In this document: piece by piece, positions 46,058 through 57,232 of the stretch
Numbering within the stretch: position 1 is the first letter of the stretch
Layout of the letters: the number at the start of each line of letters is the position of its first letter
Assembly: GCA_035772735.1 (NCBI GenBank)
Contig: JASDFA010000001.1
Span: 55,567,001-55,631,000, forward strand
Source of the DNA: Datura wrightii
Taxonomy: Eukaryota > Streptophyta > Magnoliopsida > Solanales > Solanaceae
Length of the DNA: 64,000 bases
Direction: 5' to 3'
Notes under the pieces: generated by a model
Database searches by the model: none
The model's input: only the letters and a program-made list of their open reading frames with translations
Told to the model about the DNA's origin: nothing
Program-made: the position numbers and the translations under genes

Positions 46058-46369
46058 TCAACAATTAATAGAAGAATAGCACGCATAAAACAAATCCATG
46101 CCAATAATAATATCATAGTCAGTCATATCTAACTCTACAAGGTCTGTGGATGTGACTTTATGCAATATAGTGACCGGGCATCCTCTATACACCCGCCTCG
46201 CTACAACCGAATCACCAAGAGGAGTAGAAACTGAAAATGGTTCTAACAAAGTCTCGGGACTAATTCCAAAGCTACTTGCAATGTAAGGAGTCACAAAATA
46301 CAAGGTAGCTCTCGGATCTAACAAAGAATAAACATCAATATAGAAAACTCGCAATATACCAATGACCAC
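46058..46369 (-). pseudogene. Element F protease
   Basis: A 103-codon ORF, GILRVFYIDVYSLLDPRATL, YFVTPYIASSFGISP, VARRVYRGCPVTILHKVTST. D-P-R-A replaces D-P-G-A as in I; B has Y-P-R-A. It ends DYDIIIGMDLFYACYSSINC. Confidence 0.8.
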
Positions 46370-46426
46370 ATCCGAGGAGACCTCCTGCTCCTTGTGGGGT
46401 GCTGAAGCATAGAACCTATTTTGGCA

Positions 46427-46773
46427 TTAACCACCGACTGAGCTAGTCAAGTCACCCCACTGAGGGGGACGTGCTGCTGGAGCAGCTAAACTAGCGGCTG
46501 GCATGCAGGCTCTGCCGCCCCTTGATCTGGCCGAAGGGCAATCCTTGAGCCTGTGTCCACGTTGGCCACACCCGAAATAAGCATCCAAGCCAACTAAGAA
46601 CCTACCTGAGTGATTCTTTCCCCACTTCGCAAAATCTGGGAAAGTGCGCTCTATCAACATACTACCCTGGCCTCTCGAATTTGGAGCTCTACTCCTCTGA
46701 TCCCCTCGGAATCTAAAAGATGTACTAGCTAATAATGATGCTGGAGCAATAGACCTGTGTTGTGACTTTTGAC
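46427..46773 (-). pseudogene. Element F gag C-terminus with knuckle
   Basis: ORF 46427-46786 reads SFRFRGDQRSRAPNSRGQGS, then YFGCGQRGHRLKDC, a CCHC knuckle with the first Cys changed to Tyr, then an Arg/Gly and Ala/Pro-rich tail (PAASLAAPAARPPQ). Element C is inserted at 46774, so the N-terminal gag lies at 56192-57024. Confidence 0.8.
46769..46773. repeat. Left target duplication of element C (TTGAC)
   Basis: TTGAC is repeated exactly at 56192-56196, and both copies fall in the gag of F. Confidence 0.9.
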
Positions 46774-47033
46774 TATTACACCTCATAAGTTTCTATTGTT
46801 TAAGTTAGCGTATTCGTAAGTTAGTCAAGAGTTTTAGAGTTCGACACGTACGAAAAGGGCTCAGGAAAAGGTCAAACGAGTGTGGTACCGGGGTAGCGGG
46901 GAAAAGGACGGAAATACTGCCACCGAGGGGCAATGTGTCACGGACCCCCTCCCTGTGTGTTGGGTGCCATGACACGATCCTATTTGCCGTGTTGGGATCC
47001 GTGACATAGACCCCATGTCCACCGTCACAAAAT

Positions 47034-47043
47034 TATATATATT
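47034..47043 (+). promoter_or_regulatory. TATA-like box of C 5' LTR
   Basis: TATATATATT before AAGTTGG is conserved in the 3' LTR near 54377. Confidence 0.5.
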
Positions 47044-47300
47044 AAGTTGGATCATTTGGTTACATATCAAATTAAGTGACCTCATCTAGAGAAGTAGGAA
47101 CTCGCTATCATTAAGTCAATTTCATTTGTTTACACTGCCAAATGCTGTCCAAATTCAAATTAACTTCAGGTATTGAATTCTAAGTCTATAGGGAGCATTA
47201 CTGCGGAGTTATTTTCTTGAAATTCGCTCGGCAAATCGTAGCCCCACCGAGCAAAAGTTGTTAAAATTTCTCCAAATTGATTTCATATGATCACAAGCTT

Positions 47301-47310
47301 CAGGTAAGCA
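47301..47310 (+). promoter_or_regulatory. Splice-donor-like motif in C 5' LTR
   Basis: CAGGTAAGCA followed by TTTATCCC, about 270 bases after the TATA-like box, is kept at 54644 and, inverted, in G and the solo LTR. Confidence 0.45.
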
Positions 47311-48868
47311 TTTATCCCTTCTAAACTCTCAGGAAAGTACACATTTTCAGCCGTATTTCGTTAAGTTGAAGTATTGTTAATATTTGTATTAAAAGATATC
47401 GTTGTTGCAAAATTTAGTACTGAAACTAGACTCATTCTCCCGGTAATACGATTACAGTTGGAAGAGCTATTGAATACAGATTGAAACTCGCTAGTTAATC
47501 AAGAATCGGCGATCGAGGTATGTTAAGGCAAATCCGTTCGGCAAGTTAGTTTCTTTAGTAATATAACTTAGTTGAATCCTAGTAAGAGAGCGAGAAGTGT
47601 ATCTATTGTGATTAGTTGTTGTTATTAGTTGAAACAAGTATTCTATGTTTAGTTTGGGATTGACTTTGCCCTGTTTAACCTTCCATGACCAACCCCAGGG
47701 TTACTAGTTATGTCGACGCCCACCAGGGGTGAGATGGCATCGCTCCAAGGAGTGGTATGCCGTCCGTGAGGGAAGAAAATGGAAGCCAAGGACCTCATAC
47801 AGTCCATTCCATGGCTGGACTATTATATGTCATATCGGCACCACACCCCCGTCGAGTTTGGTGCTCGGGGTGCAGATATCAGGAGTCCACTAGACTCACA
47901 CACAGCTACAGTTCAGGGGCCAAGCGGGCTTAGTTGTAGACCCAGGGGACTGGTAGGACGACTATAGTTATTAGTTTGCTCTGTGTGACCTTGTAGGGGT
48001 ATATAGATTGAAGTGTACTCCCTAGGGATTTTGGGGGCCCCAGGTAAGTTATTATGTACTGGTTGTACCTTTCGTCTTATAGGGGCCAGGTAAGGTTCTT
48101 GTCTGCTTTAGTTACTAATAGATTAGATAGTAGGAAGTTCAGCTAGTCAGGTAGTATTTCTATCCCTTTCATTCAGTTACTTTCAACTTTAGTTCAGTTC
48201 ATTCAGTTATTTACAATTGTTGCCTTACATATTCGGTACATATTATACTGACGCCCACCCTCGGGTGTTGCATTACTTTTTTGCAGGTGCCAATAGACGC
48301 GGACTGGGACCCACTTAGCTTTCATCCAGAGTTAGAAAAACAATCAGCTCCTATCCTCCGGAGCTAGTAGTTAAAAGGCTTACTCTTTTTGCTTCTACAG
48401 TTTACGGGTAGGTTGGGGTCCTGTCTCAACCATTATATTACTCCTAGAGGCTTGCAGATTGTTTTAGTTTCCCTATGGTTAGTTGTTGTTGGTCGTGTGG
48501 GGCCTGTGTATGCTTTATTTTACATGTTGGTCGTGTGGGGCTTTGTTTAGCTATTAGTTAGTGGCCTTGTCAGCCATAGCTTAGTTTAGTGCTGGATTTA
48601 CATTATAGTTATAACTAGACATCATGATGGCTTGTCCGGCCACATAGGATTCCCTGCTATTACCTATTTCTGGTTAGCAGTTTTCTTTCACCGGTGACTA
48701 TAAGGTCTTGTCAGTTGGGGGTTGTATTTACAGCCGAGATATAGCCCATTGTTTTCTTGATTTGAAGATTAGACATGCACCAGAGGTGAATAAGCTCAAT
48801 TAGGCTAGTTCACATCCTAGTAGGGCACCAGGTGCCAGTCATGCCTTCCAAGATGGGGTGTTACAATC

Positions 48869-48884
48869 TTGGTATCACAGCAGG
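48869..48884 (+). other. Element C primer binding site
   Basis: TTGGTATCACAGCAGG follows three bases after the LTR. One base differs from the tRNA-Met-type TTGGTATCAGAGCAGG. Confidence 0.8.
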
Positions 48885-49100
48885 TCGTATCCCGGGGAAT
48901 CTACAAGCCATGCTAAGTAGAGTCTTGTCTTTGGATGTGTTGTGCACCACATTTTATGGGCAGGAGGCTGCGAGGCATGATAGGGTGGTTACTCTTCTTT
49001 CTCTTCTAGTTGTGGTATAGAGATATATAGTATATCATTGAGTCCCTAAGCTTATCATATTCTATTTGTCTACAGTGAAATATCAGACATACGACAGAGC

Positions 49101-50461
49101 ATGACTAGCAAAAAGTTGGATGTCGCAGAAGGAGAGGGCACTAGTAGGGTGCCTCAGTCAGATTAAGCTTGATCTGAGGGTGATAGGGAGAATTCATCTT
49201 AGTCTCCTTAGTAGTCTCCGCCATGTCAGGAGTCATTCAGAATGACAGATTTTTCGGTACTGACTCTAGTAGCTTCTATACCGATAGCATCAGACCAGGA
49301 GGTCAGGAGTGCTGTTGTTATGTTAGCTCAGGTGATGGATCCGCAACATCAGCCAATGGCACCCATGGTTGCCAAATCTTCAGGTGGACCAGGTAGTTCA
49401 AGGGTCCAAGAGTTTCTCGCACTAAGTCCCCCGAAGTTCACAGGGACGGACCGAGATAAGGACCCTCAGGATTTTTTAGACCAATTGTAGAGGATATTTA
49501 GGGTAATGCATGTCACACCTGCAGAGTCGATTGATTTAGCAGTATTCCTACTACGGGATATAGCAGTATTATGGTACGAAAGTTGGGAGAGGTTCCAAGG
49601 TAGAGATGTTCCCCCTCCGACTTGGTCTAGATTTTCAGAGGCCTTCCTAGACCATTATCTGCCATGAGAAATTCAACAGGCCTGGGTAGATCAGCTTTTG
49701 CTTCTAAAGTAGGGTTTAATGAGTGTTTGGGAGTTGCTATGAGATTCGACTCCTTGGCCCGATATGCACCAGCCTTTTTAGAAACCATGCCAGCTAGGGT
49801 GCACCGATTTATTATGGGGCTGCTTTCGAATTATGTGGAGACTTATATTACGGCCACTCTGTGAGAGGACATAGATATTGCCCGTGTTTAGACCTTTGCT
49901 CAGAATATCAAGGGTATTAAGTAGCGGCAGTAGGAGATAGAGAGGGAGAATCAGGAGTAGTGCCGCAGGGCTAGACCTAGTGACACTCAAGCAAAATTTC
50001 ATGGTGGACTCAAGCCCAGACTATCAGGTAGGCCTCCTAGACCCCCACCTCCACAGCAGCAGCAGGGTGGTAGACCAGGCCGTCAGGGGCAGTCAGGACT
50101 CGGCTAGAGTTCACGGCCATCAGGTTCCCAGCAGTAGAGAGGGTCAGAGCAGAGTAGATTCATCGTGCCACTTTTCCCTATTAATAGTCGACGTCATTTT
50201 AGGGCATGCACGTATGGTTCTTCTGCGTGTTACACCTGTGTAAAAGAGGGTCACTTGATGAGAGACTTCCAGACAGGGGTCAGAGTGATTGGGACCGATA
50301 AGACAGATCTTCAGTAGGGTCACGTGCCCCAGCATTTCCAACAGGGCATAGGCCCTTGCTTCAGTCGAAATAGGCCGAGGTAGGTCAGGGGCATCTAGCT
50401 CAGGCACCGGTATCGCACTTATGCTTTACCAGGGCGATAGGAGTCAGAGTCGTAGCCGGAT
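49101..50461 (+). pseudogene. Element C gag
   Basis: The ATG at 49101 (MTSKKLDVAEGEG) fits the start after a 215-base leader. ORF 49242-49490 has VVMLAQVMDPQHQPMAPM and VQEFLALSPPKFTGTDRDKD, then PQDFLDQL before a TAG at 49488 where relatives have Gln. Then DSLARYAPAF and RVHRFIMGLLSNYVETYI (ORF 49664-49864). A Gln/Gly/Arg-rich RNA-binding stretch (50040-50150) precedes the knuckle CYTCVKEGHLMRDF near 50229-50270, where the last Cys is Phe. Confidence 0.85.
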
Positions 50462-50966
50462 ATGGTAATAGGTATGCTGGACATTTGCTTTAATTTTGTT
50501 TATGTTTTGATAGATCCAGGTTCCACTTTGTGTTATGTGATGCCACTAGTAGCCTTGAAATTTGGTATTAAGCCAGAATTGCTTCAGCGACCTTTCTCAG
50601 TGTCTACACCCATCGGTGATTCTATTATAGAAAAAAGGATCTACCAGGAATGCACAATATAGGTTGTTGGTCGCCAAACTTTAGCAGATTTGGTGGAATT
50701 AGAAATGATTGATGTTGATGAAATTATGGGTATGGATAGGTTAGCACCATGTTATGCCAATATAGAATGTTGGACCAAGGTTGTCCGATTTCACTTTCCA
50801 TAGGAGGTAGTGCAAGAGTGGAAAGCTAATATAGCCACACCAAGAGTTATGTTTATATCTTATCATCAGGAGAGAAAGTTAATAGCAAAGGGTTGCATCT
50901 ATCATACTGTCAGGGTTCAGGATGTTTAAGAAGAATCCCCGACTCTTCAGTCTATTCTATTAGTCA
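50462..50966 (+). pseudogene. Element C protease
   Basis: MVIGMLDICFNFVYVLIDPG continues to STLCYVMPLVALKFGIKPEL, with D-P-G-S as the active centre. Further pieces are VSTPIGDSIIEKRIYQECTI, DLVELEMIDVDEIMGMD and KGCIYHTVRVQDV, interrupted by stops (50660 on). Confidence 0.8.
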
Positions 50967-51810
50967 ATGAATTCCCAAATGTATTCCCAAATGATCTTCC
51001 TGGTATTCTCCCAAAATGGGAAATCAAATTTTGCCATCGATCTATTACCAGGTACTCAGCCTATATCCATCCCTCCGTATAGAATGGCTCTTGAAGAGCT
51101 CAGTCAACTGAAAGAGCGATTGAGAGATTTGCTAGACAAGGGCTTTATTAGGCCGAGTATTTGCGCAAGTTATGTTTGTGAGAAAGAAGGATGGCTCCCT
51201 CCGCAGGTGTATAGACTACCGGTAGTTAAACAAAGTCACTATTAAGAAAAGTACCCACTTCCCAGAATGGACGACTTGTTTGATCAGTTGCAAGGGGCGA
51301 AGTATTTCTCAAAAATTGATTTAACATCTAGGTACCATCAGGCTTCTGTTTGAGAGAGAGATATTCAAAATACCTCTTTGAGGACAAGGTATGGCCACTT
51401 TGAATTCCTAGTCATGTCTTTCAGATTAACGAATGCTCCAGCAGTGTTTATGGATCTGATGAACAGTATCTTCAGATCGTATCTGGACTTTTTTATGATA
51501 GTGTTTATTGATGATATTTTGGTGCATTCTCATTCAGAAGCAGAGCATCAGGATCATTTGCGAACAGTGCTCCAGATTCTCAAAGATGGCCAGTTGTATG
51601 CAAAATTTTCTAAATGTGAGTTTTGGCTGAACTCTGTAGCCTTTTTGGACTGTATCGTATCAGAGACTGGCAATCAAGTAGATTCACAGAAGATCGAGGC
51701 AATAAAGACCTGGCGTAGACCCACAACTCCCACTGAGGTGCGTAGTTTCTTTGGGTTAGCCAGGTATTATAGAAGGTTTGTAGAAGGATTTCTACCTTAT
51801 CAGCACCTTT
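50967..51810 (+). pseudogene. Element C reverse transcriptase
   Basis: ORF 50967-51245 covers LPGTQPISIPPYRMALEELS and QLKERLRDLLDKGFIRPS, then loses frame at CEKEGW. Around 51255-51360 comes MDDLFDQLQGAKYFSKIDL. ORF 51378-51821 covers RTRYGHFEFLVMSFRLTNAP, VFIDDILVHSHS and VRSFFGLARYYRRFVEGF. The polymerase Asp pair is kept. At least two frameshifts are present (near 51030 and 51800). Confidence 0.85.
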
Positions 51811-52330
51811 GTCTAAGTTGACTCAGAATGCAGCTAAATTTCATTGGACTGAAGCATGTGAAGAGAGTTTCCAAGAACTAAAAAATAGATTGACATCAGC
51901 ACCAGTACTAGCTCTACCAGAAGGTTCAGAGGGTTATGCAGTGTATTATGATGCATTAGGTGTTGGGTTACGGTGTGTTTTGATGCAACATAGTAAGGTA
52001 ATTGCTTATGCTTCAAGGTGGCTGAGGAAGCATGAAAAGAACTACCCTACCCACGATCTGGAGTTGGATGCATCAATTCATGCTTTGAAAATATGGAGGC
52101 ATTATCTGTATGCCGTCCATGTATATATTTCCACTAACCATAAAAGCCTCCAGTATATCTTTACACAGAAAGAGATGAATCTACGACAGCGTCACTGGTT
52201 AGAATAACTAAAAGACTATGACGTGAACATTTTGTATCATCCAGGAAAGGCCAATATTGTAGAAGATGCCCTCAATCGTATATCCATAGGGAGTTTAGCA
52301 TATTTGAAATCCAAACAGTAAGAGTTGGCC
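51809..52330 (+). pseudogene. Element C RNase H
   Basis: ORF 51809-52207 has LTQNAAKFHWTEACEESFQE, LTSAPVLALPEGSEGYAVYY, then DALGVGLRCVLMQHSKVIAY and the STNHKSLQYIF stretch (relatives: TDHKSL). A TAA at 52205 interrupts LE-LKDYDVNILYHPGK. A NIVEDALNRIS block follows. Confidence 0.85.
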
Positions 52331-52790
52331 CGAGAATAGCATCAGTTAGCCGGCCTAGCCGTCTGAATAGTTGATTCAGGAGACAACGGGGCGGTGATTC
52401 AAAAGGCTACAGTATCATCCCTGGTTGCAGGAGTAAAGGAGATGCAATATGAAGATCCTCATTTAGAATAGTTCAGGGATATGGTACAGCAGGGAGAAGT
52501 ACAAGCTTTCAGGGTAACTGAGGATGGGGTTTTGAGATGTAGGGGTCGCCTCCGCGTTCCGGATGTGGTAAGACTTCACCAGCAGATCATTGCAGAGGTA
52601 CATTACTCCCGTTATTCTCTGTACCTAGGCTTAACAAAGATGTATTATGACACAAAAAAGGTTTACTAGTGGCCGAAAATGAAAAAGGGTGTAGCAGAAT
52701 TTGCAACACAAGGCCCTAATTGCCAATAGGTAAAGACAGAACACAAAAACCCAGCAGATTAACACAGGAGATAGCGGTGGCTATGTTGAA
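52331..52790 (+). pseudogene. Element C integrase zinc domain
   Basis: ORF 52481-52669 encodes MVQQGEVQAFRVTEDGVLRC, the RGRLRVPDVVRLHQQIIAEV stretch and HYSRYSLYLGLTKMYYDTKK. The second His of HHCC is Tyr. A TAG at 52667 stands for the Trp of VYWWPKM in relatives. The following GPNCQ keeps one Cys. Confidence 0.75.
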
Positions 52791-53439
52791 ATGGGACGAA
52801 ATTAACATAGATTTTGTGATAGGATTACCCCATACCAGGCGCATATATGATACTATCTAGGTGGTTATTGACAGATAGATGAAGTCAGCTCATTTTCTGC
52901 CAGTCAGGACCACTTTCTCAGCCGAGGACTATGCCGAGTTATATATCAGGGAGATAGTTATATTACATGGTGTTCCAGTATCTATTATTTCTGACAGAGG
53001 AGCACAATTCACAGCTAGAGGCTGGCAGTTATTTTAGAGAGGCCTGGGAACACAAGTAAATCTGAGTACGGCATTCCATCCTCAAACAGACGGACAAGAA
53101 GAATGTACAATCCAGACATTCAAAGATATGTTACTGGCATGTTTGTTAGACTTTGGGGGCAACTAGGATGAACATTTCCCCCTTATTGAGTTTTCTTATA
53201 ATAATAGTTATCATTCAGCAATTTAGATGGAGTCGTACGAGGCTTTATATGGGTGAAAATGCAGGTCCCTAATTGGTTGGTTCGAGGTAGGAGAATCAGA
53301 AGTAATTGAACCAGACATGATCCACAAATTAGAGGAGAAGGTAAATCTTATCAGAGAATGCTTGCTGACAGCTTAGAGTGTTCAGAAATCTTATTTTGAT
53401 GTACAGCGTAGAAACCTGGAATTCAATATAGACGACTAG
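52791..53439 (+). pseudogene. Element C integrase core
   Basis: The three acidic positions can be placed: INIDFVIGLPHTRR (first Asp), SIISDRGAQF (second Asp) and HPQTDGQEE (Glu). Stops at 53035, 53164, 53224, 53254, 53374 and 53437 replace Gln, Trp, Gln, Arg, Gln and Trp of element G. Without them the reading frame would be continuous across this part. Confidence 0.8.
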
Positions 53440-53838
53440 GTGTTTTTGAAAGTCTCTCCCATGAAGGGCGTAATGAGGTATGGTATGAAGGGAAAGCTCA
53501 TATTGAGGTTTATTGGGTCGTATCGAATCCTCCAGAGATTAGGTTGGGTGGCATACGAGCTAGATCTACCTTCAGAGTTAGAATCAATTCACCCGGTCTT
53601 TCATGTATCGTGCATAGGGGATCCATCCCGAGTTGTTCCAAATGAGGACGTCCAGGTTACTGAGGATTTAGTCTACGAAGAGTTTCTAGTGGCCATACTG
53701 GATAGGTAGGTTCGTAGGTTAATAACTAAATATGTCTCCTCTATTAAGGTACTATGGAGAAACAAGAATAGGGAAGAGATGACCTGGGAGGCCGAAGACG
53801 ATATGAGATTCAGATATCCTCATTTGTTCCAAGAATAG
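53440..53838 (+). pseudogene. Element C integrase C-terminus with chromodomain-like tail
   Basis: ORF 53440-53709 has MFLKVSPMKGVMRYGMKGKL, a GSYRI motif (GPYQI in G), VAYELDLPSELESIHPVFHV and VAILDR. A TAG at 53707 replaces Gln. The tail continues as SSIKVLWRNKNREEMTWEAE and ends HLFQE with TAG at 53836, the natural stop position. Confidence 0.85.
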
Positions 53839-54113
53839 TCCAGACTATGCAGTTAGGTAAAGTTGTTGATTCAATTATTGTTTTATGATTTATGTTATAT
53901 GTATTGCTTAGTTAACTACCATCTTGCTGTGAAATGATTGTTATACAGTTATGTGAAATATATATGTTGGACTTTTCTGCATTTCCGAATTTTCCGATAG
54001 TCCGTATTACAGGGGAGACTCTGCCGAATTTTTTTTCCAGAATAATACTTCAAAGGTTAAGCACCTGTAGGTTGTAGTTGACATTCAAGGAAGAATGTTC
54101 TTAAGGGGGAGGA
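53839..54113 (+). other. Element C 3' untranslated region and polypurine tract
   Basis: About 260 non-coding bases end in TTAAGGGGGAGGA (54101-54113), directly before the LTR. The phrase AATGTTCTTAAGGGGGAGGA recurs inverted in G (61423-61445). Confidence 0.75.
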
Positions 54114-56191
54114 TATTACACCCTGTAAGTTTCTATTGTTTAAGTCAGCATATTCGTATGTTAGTCAAGAGTTTTAGAGTTTGAGATGTACGAGAAAGGG
54201 CCGGGGAAAGGTTGAACGAGCACGGAACTGGGGTAGTGGGGAAAAGGCCGGACATGCTGCCACAGAGATGCAATATGTCACAGAACCCCTCCCTAAGCGT
54301 TGGGCGCCGTGACACGACCCTGGTTTGCTGCATTGGGATCCGTGTCCCGGACCCCGTGTCCACCACCCAAAAATGATATATATTAAGTTGGATCATTTGG
54401 TTACATATCTAATTAAGTGAGCTCGTCCAAAGAAGTGAGGAACTCACCATTTTTAAGTTAATTTCTTCCGTTTACGCTATCAAACGTTATCCAAATTCAA
54501 ATAAACATCAGGTATTGAATCCTACGTCTAAAGGGAGCATTACTGTGGAGTAATTTTCTTGAAATTCACCCGGCAAATCATATCCCCACAGAGCAAAAGT
54601 TTTCGGAATTGCTCGAAATTAATTTCTATACGATCACAAGCTTCAGGTAAGCATTTCTCCCTTCTGAACTCTCGGGAAAGTACAAATTTTCGGCCATATT
54701 TCGTTATGTTGAAGTATAGTTAATATTAGTATTAAATGTTGTTGTTGCGGAATTTAGTACTGAAACTAGTCTCATTCTCCCAGTAATACGATTACAGTTG
54801 GGAAGAGCTATTGAATATGGATTGAAGCTTTCCAGTTAATTAGGAATCGACCATCGAGTATGTTAAGGAAAATCCATTTGGCAAGTTAGTTTCTTTAGTA
54901 TTGTAACTCACTTGAATCCCAGTAAGAGAGCCAAAAGTATATCTATTGTGATTAGTTGTTGTTATTAGCTGAGATTAGTATTATATGTTTAATATGGGAT
55001 TGAATTTGCCCTGTTTAGCCTTCCATGACCAATCCCAGGGTTACTAGCTGTGTCGACGCCCACCAGGGGCAAATGACGTTTCTCCAAGGAGCGGTATGTT
55101 GTCCGCGATGGACAAAGATGGGGTGCAAGGTCCTCATACGGTCCATTCCATGGCTGGACTATTTTATGTCATATCGGCACCACACCCCCGACGAGCCTAG
55201 TGCCTGGGGTGCAAATATGAGGAGTCCACTAGACTCAGACACAGCTACAGTTCAGGGGCCAAGCGGGCTCCGTTGCAGACCTAGGGGACTAGTAGGATTG
55301 CTATAGTTATTAGTTGGCTCAATGTGACCTTTTAGGGGTATATAGATTGAAGTTTACTTGCCAGGGATTTTGGGGGCCCCGAGTAAGTTGTTCTGTGCTG
55401 GTTGTACCTTTTGTCTTATAGGGACCAGGTAAGGTTCTTTTCTGCTTTAGTTACTGATAAATTAGATAGCAGGAAGTTCAGCTAGTCAGGAAGTATTTCT
55501 ATCCCTTTCTTTCAGTTACTTTTAGCTTCATTTCAGTTCATTTGATTATTTACAGTTGTTGCCTTACATATTCGGTACATATTGTACTGACGCCCACCCT
55601 GGAGCGCTACATTACTTTCCTATAAGTGCCGATAGATGCGGACATGACCCACTTAGCTTTCATCAAGAGTTCAGTTCCTATCCTCCTGAGCTAGTAGTTA
55701 AAAGGCTTACTCTTTTTGCTTGTATAGTTTACAGGTAGGTCGGGGCCCTGTCTCGACAATTATATCACTCCTAGAGGCTTGCAGATTGTTTTAGTTTCCC
55801 TTTGGTTAGTTGTTGTTGGTCGTGTGGGGCCTGTATATGCCTTATTTTACATGTTGGCCATGTGGGCTTTGCTTAGCTATTAGTTAGTGGCTTTGTCAGC
55901 TATAGCTTAGTTTAGTTCTGGATTTACTTTATAGTTATAACTAGACATCATGATGGCCTTGTCGGCCCACGTAGGATTCCCTGTTATTACCTGTTTCTGG
56001 TTAGCATTTTTCTTTCATAGGTGACTATAAGGTCTTGTAGGTTGGGGATGTATTTACAGCCGAGATATAGCTCGTTATTTTCTTGATTTGAAGATTAGAC
56101 ATGCACTATAGGTGCATAAACTTAGTCAAGCCAATTTAGGTTCTAGTTGGGCACTAGGTGCCAGTCATGCCTCCCAAGGTGGAGTGTGACA
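54114..56191 (+). repeat. Element C 3' LTR (2078 bp)
   Basis: It begins TATTACACCCTGTAAG and ends GGTGGAGTGTGACA, followed by TTGAC (56192-56196). It pairs with 46774-48865 along its length. Confidence 0.9.
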
Positions 56192-57024
56192 TTGACGCTA
56201 TCCTCCCCGCAATTTGGCCTGAGAAGTCCCGTAATTGTCACTCCTGGACCTCTTGGGCTCTCTCTGTCTCTAATACACCGATTTGATCTGCTGAGTATGC
56301 AACAAGATGCGGAGAAAATCTATATCCCGATGCAACATTGTAATCCTACAATCCTTATCCAGGTAGTCCGCCACTCCATGCACAAATAGACTCACTCGAG
56401 CCCTCTAGTCTACCACCAACTCTGGTGCATACTTGGATAAATGGGGAACTCCAAAGCGTACTCCTGAACTGACATGTTACCCTGCTTAAGGTTTACAAAA
56501 TCGACCGCCTTTAGTTTTCTCATCTCACGAGAGAAGAACCGATCCAGAAATGTCGTGTGAAACTCTTCACAACCTATAGGGCCTGTACCTAGTGCCCTAG
56601 AATCTCTCCATTGCTTGAAACATATATGCGCCACCCTTTTTAGCTGATAGGAGGCCAAATCAACACACTCTCCATTTCTTACCCCTATAACATGGGTGAT
56701 CTTTAGAATCTCTTTGACTAATTCATGTGGATTCTCATCTACCTTGGACCCAAGGAAATCCGGCGGGTTCATCCTCAAGAAATCTCGGACCTGAGCCACC
56801 GCTGCATTGCCATTCTGTGGAATATGCGCAACAGCCTACTGGTTGACCTAAGCGGTCAAGGCCTGCACCAACATTTGGATAACTGCCAGAAACTTATCAT
56901 GGGCAACTGACTCTAGTGTCTGGGGATCCTGAACAGGTGGGGCTTGGTGATGTCCATGACCATTGCCATCTCCGTGGCCTTCACCATTTCAATTTCTTCT
57001 TCTGTTCACTTTTCAAGGAGCCAT
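56192..57024 (-). pseudogene. Element F gag, N-terminal part
   Basis: The likely start codon is at 57024-57022 (MAP). ORF 56410-56799 has VRDFLRMNPPDFLGSKVDEN, then PHELVKEILKITHVIGV, CVDLASYQLKRVAHICFKQW, FHTTFLDRFFSREMRKLKAV and NLKQGNMSVQEYALEF. After a shift come the VADQRARVSLFVHG-like block (56360-56420) and a basic stretch near 56200-56280. The gag is continued at 46773 on the far side of C. Confidence 0.8.
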
Positions 57025-57232
57025 GATTTTGCAATAACAAATAGCACGAATTAGAATGATAGAAAGACTTTTCAATCACACGTTATAGATCATGAAAGAA
57101 GGAAACATTTCCTAAACTTCTCATAGCCTCTTCATCATAAATTTTACGTTCTTCACACCCATGAAAAAGAATATACTCAATGTGGCTTTCAGACACCCTA
57201 GGAGACTTCAAACCTATGGCTCAGATATGAAG
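57025..57232 (-). other. Element F leader and primer binding site
   Basis: The minus strand reads TCATATCTGAGCC (57218-57230) in the PBS place, a decayed tRNA-Met-type site. The leader matches E and I (CACACCCATGAA, CAGACACCCTAGGAGACTT). Confidence 0.65.

Larger units (their letters stand above)
46774..48865 (+). repeat. Element C 5' LTR (2092 bp)
   Basis: It begins TATTACACCTCATAAG and ends GATGGGGTGTTACA. A TATA-like box is at 47034-47043, a GC-rich GTGTCACGG/GACACGATCC cluster upstream (46930-47010), and CAGGTAAGC at 47301. ORF 47779-47967 recurs in the 3' LTR (55025-55306) and is LTR sequence, not a gene. Confidence 0.9.
46774..56191 (+). mobile_element. Element C: complete chromovirus (9.4 kb) with TSD
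   Basis: It has a 5' LTR (46774-48865), PBS (48869-48884), gag (49101-50461), protease, RT, RNase H, integrase and chromodomain-like tail (to 53838), PPT and 3' LTR (54114-56191), bounded by TTGAC. All parts are in family order. Many stops make it inactive. LTR copies differ clearly, more than those of E by eye, although C must be younger than F. Confidence 0.9.

Noticed and set aside
44801..46369. Endogenous pararetrovirus (protease-RT-RNase H order)
   Set aside because: A zinc-domain integrase, GPY motif, chromodomain-like tail, LTRs and PBS/PPT all point to a chromovirus; no movement protein or coat-type sequence was seen.
47779..47967. 62-codon ORF repeated at 55025-55306 as a conserved small gene
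   Set aside because: The repetition is due to the LTR pair of element C, not to protein conservation.
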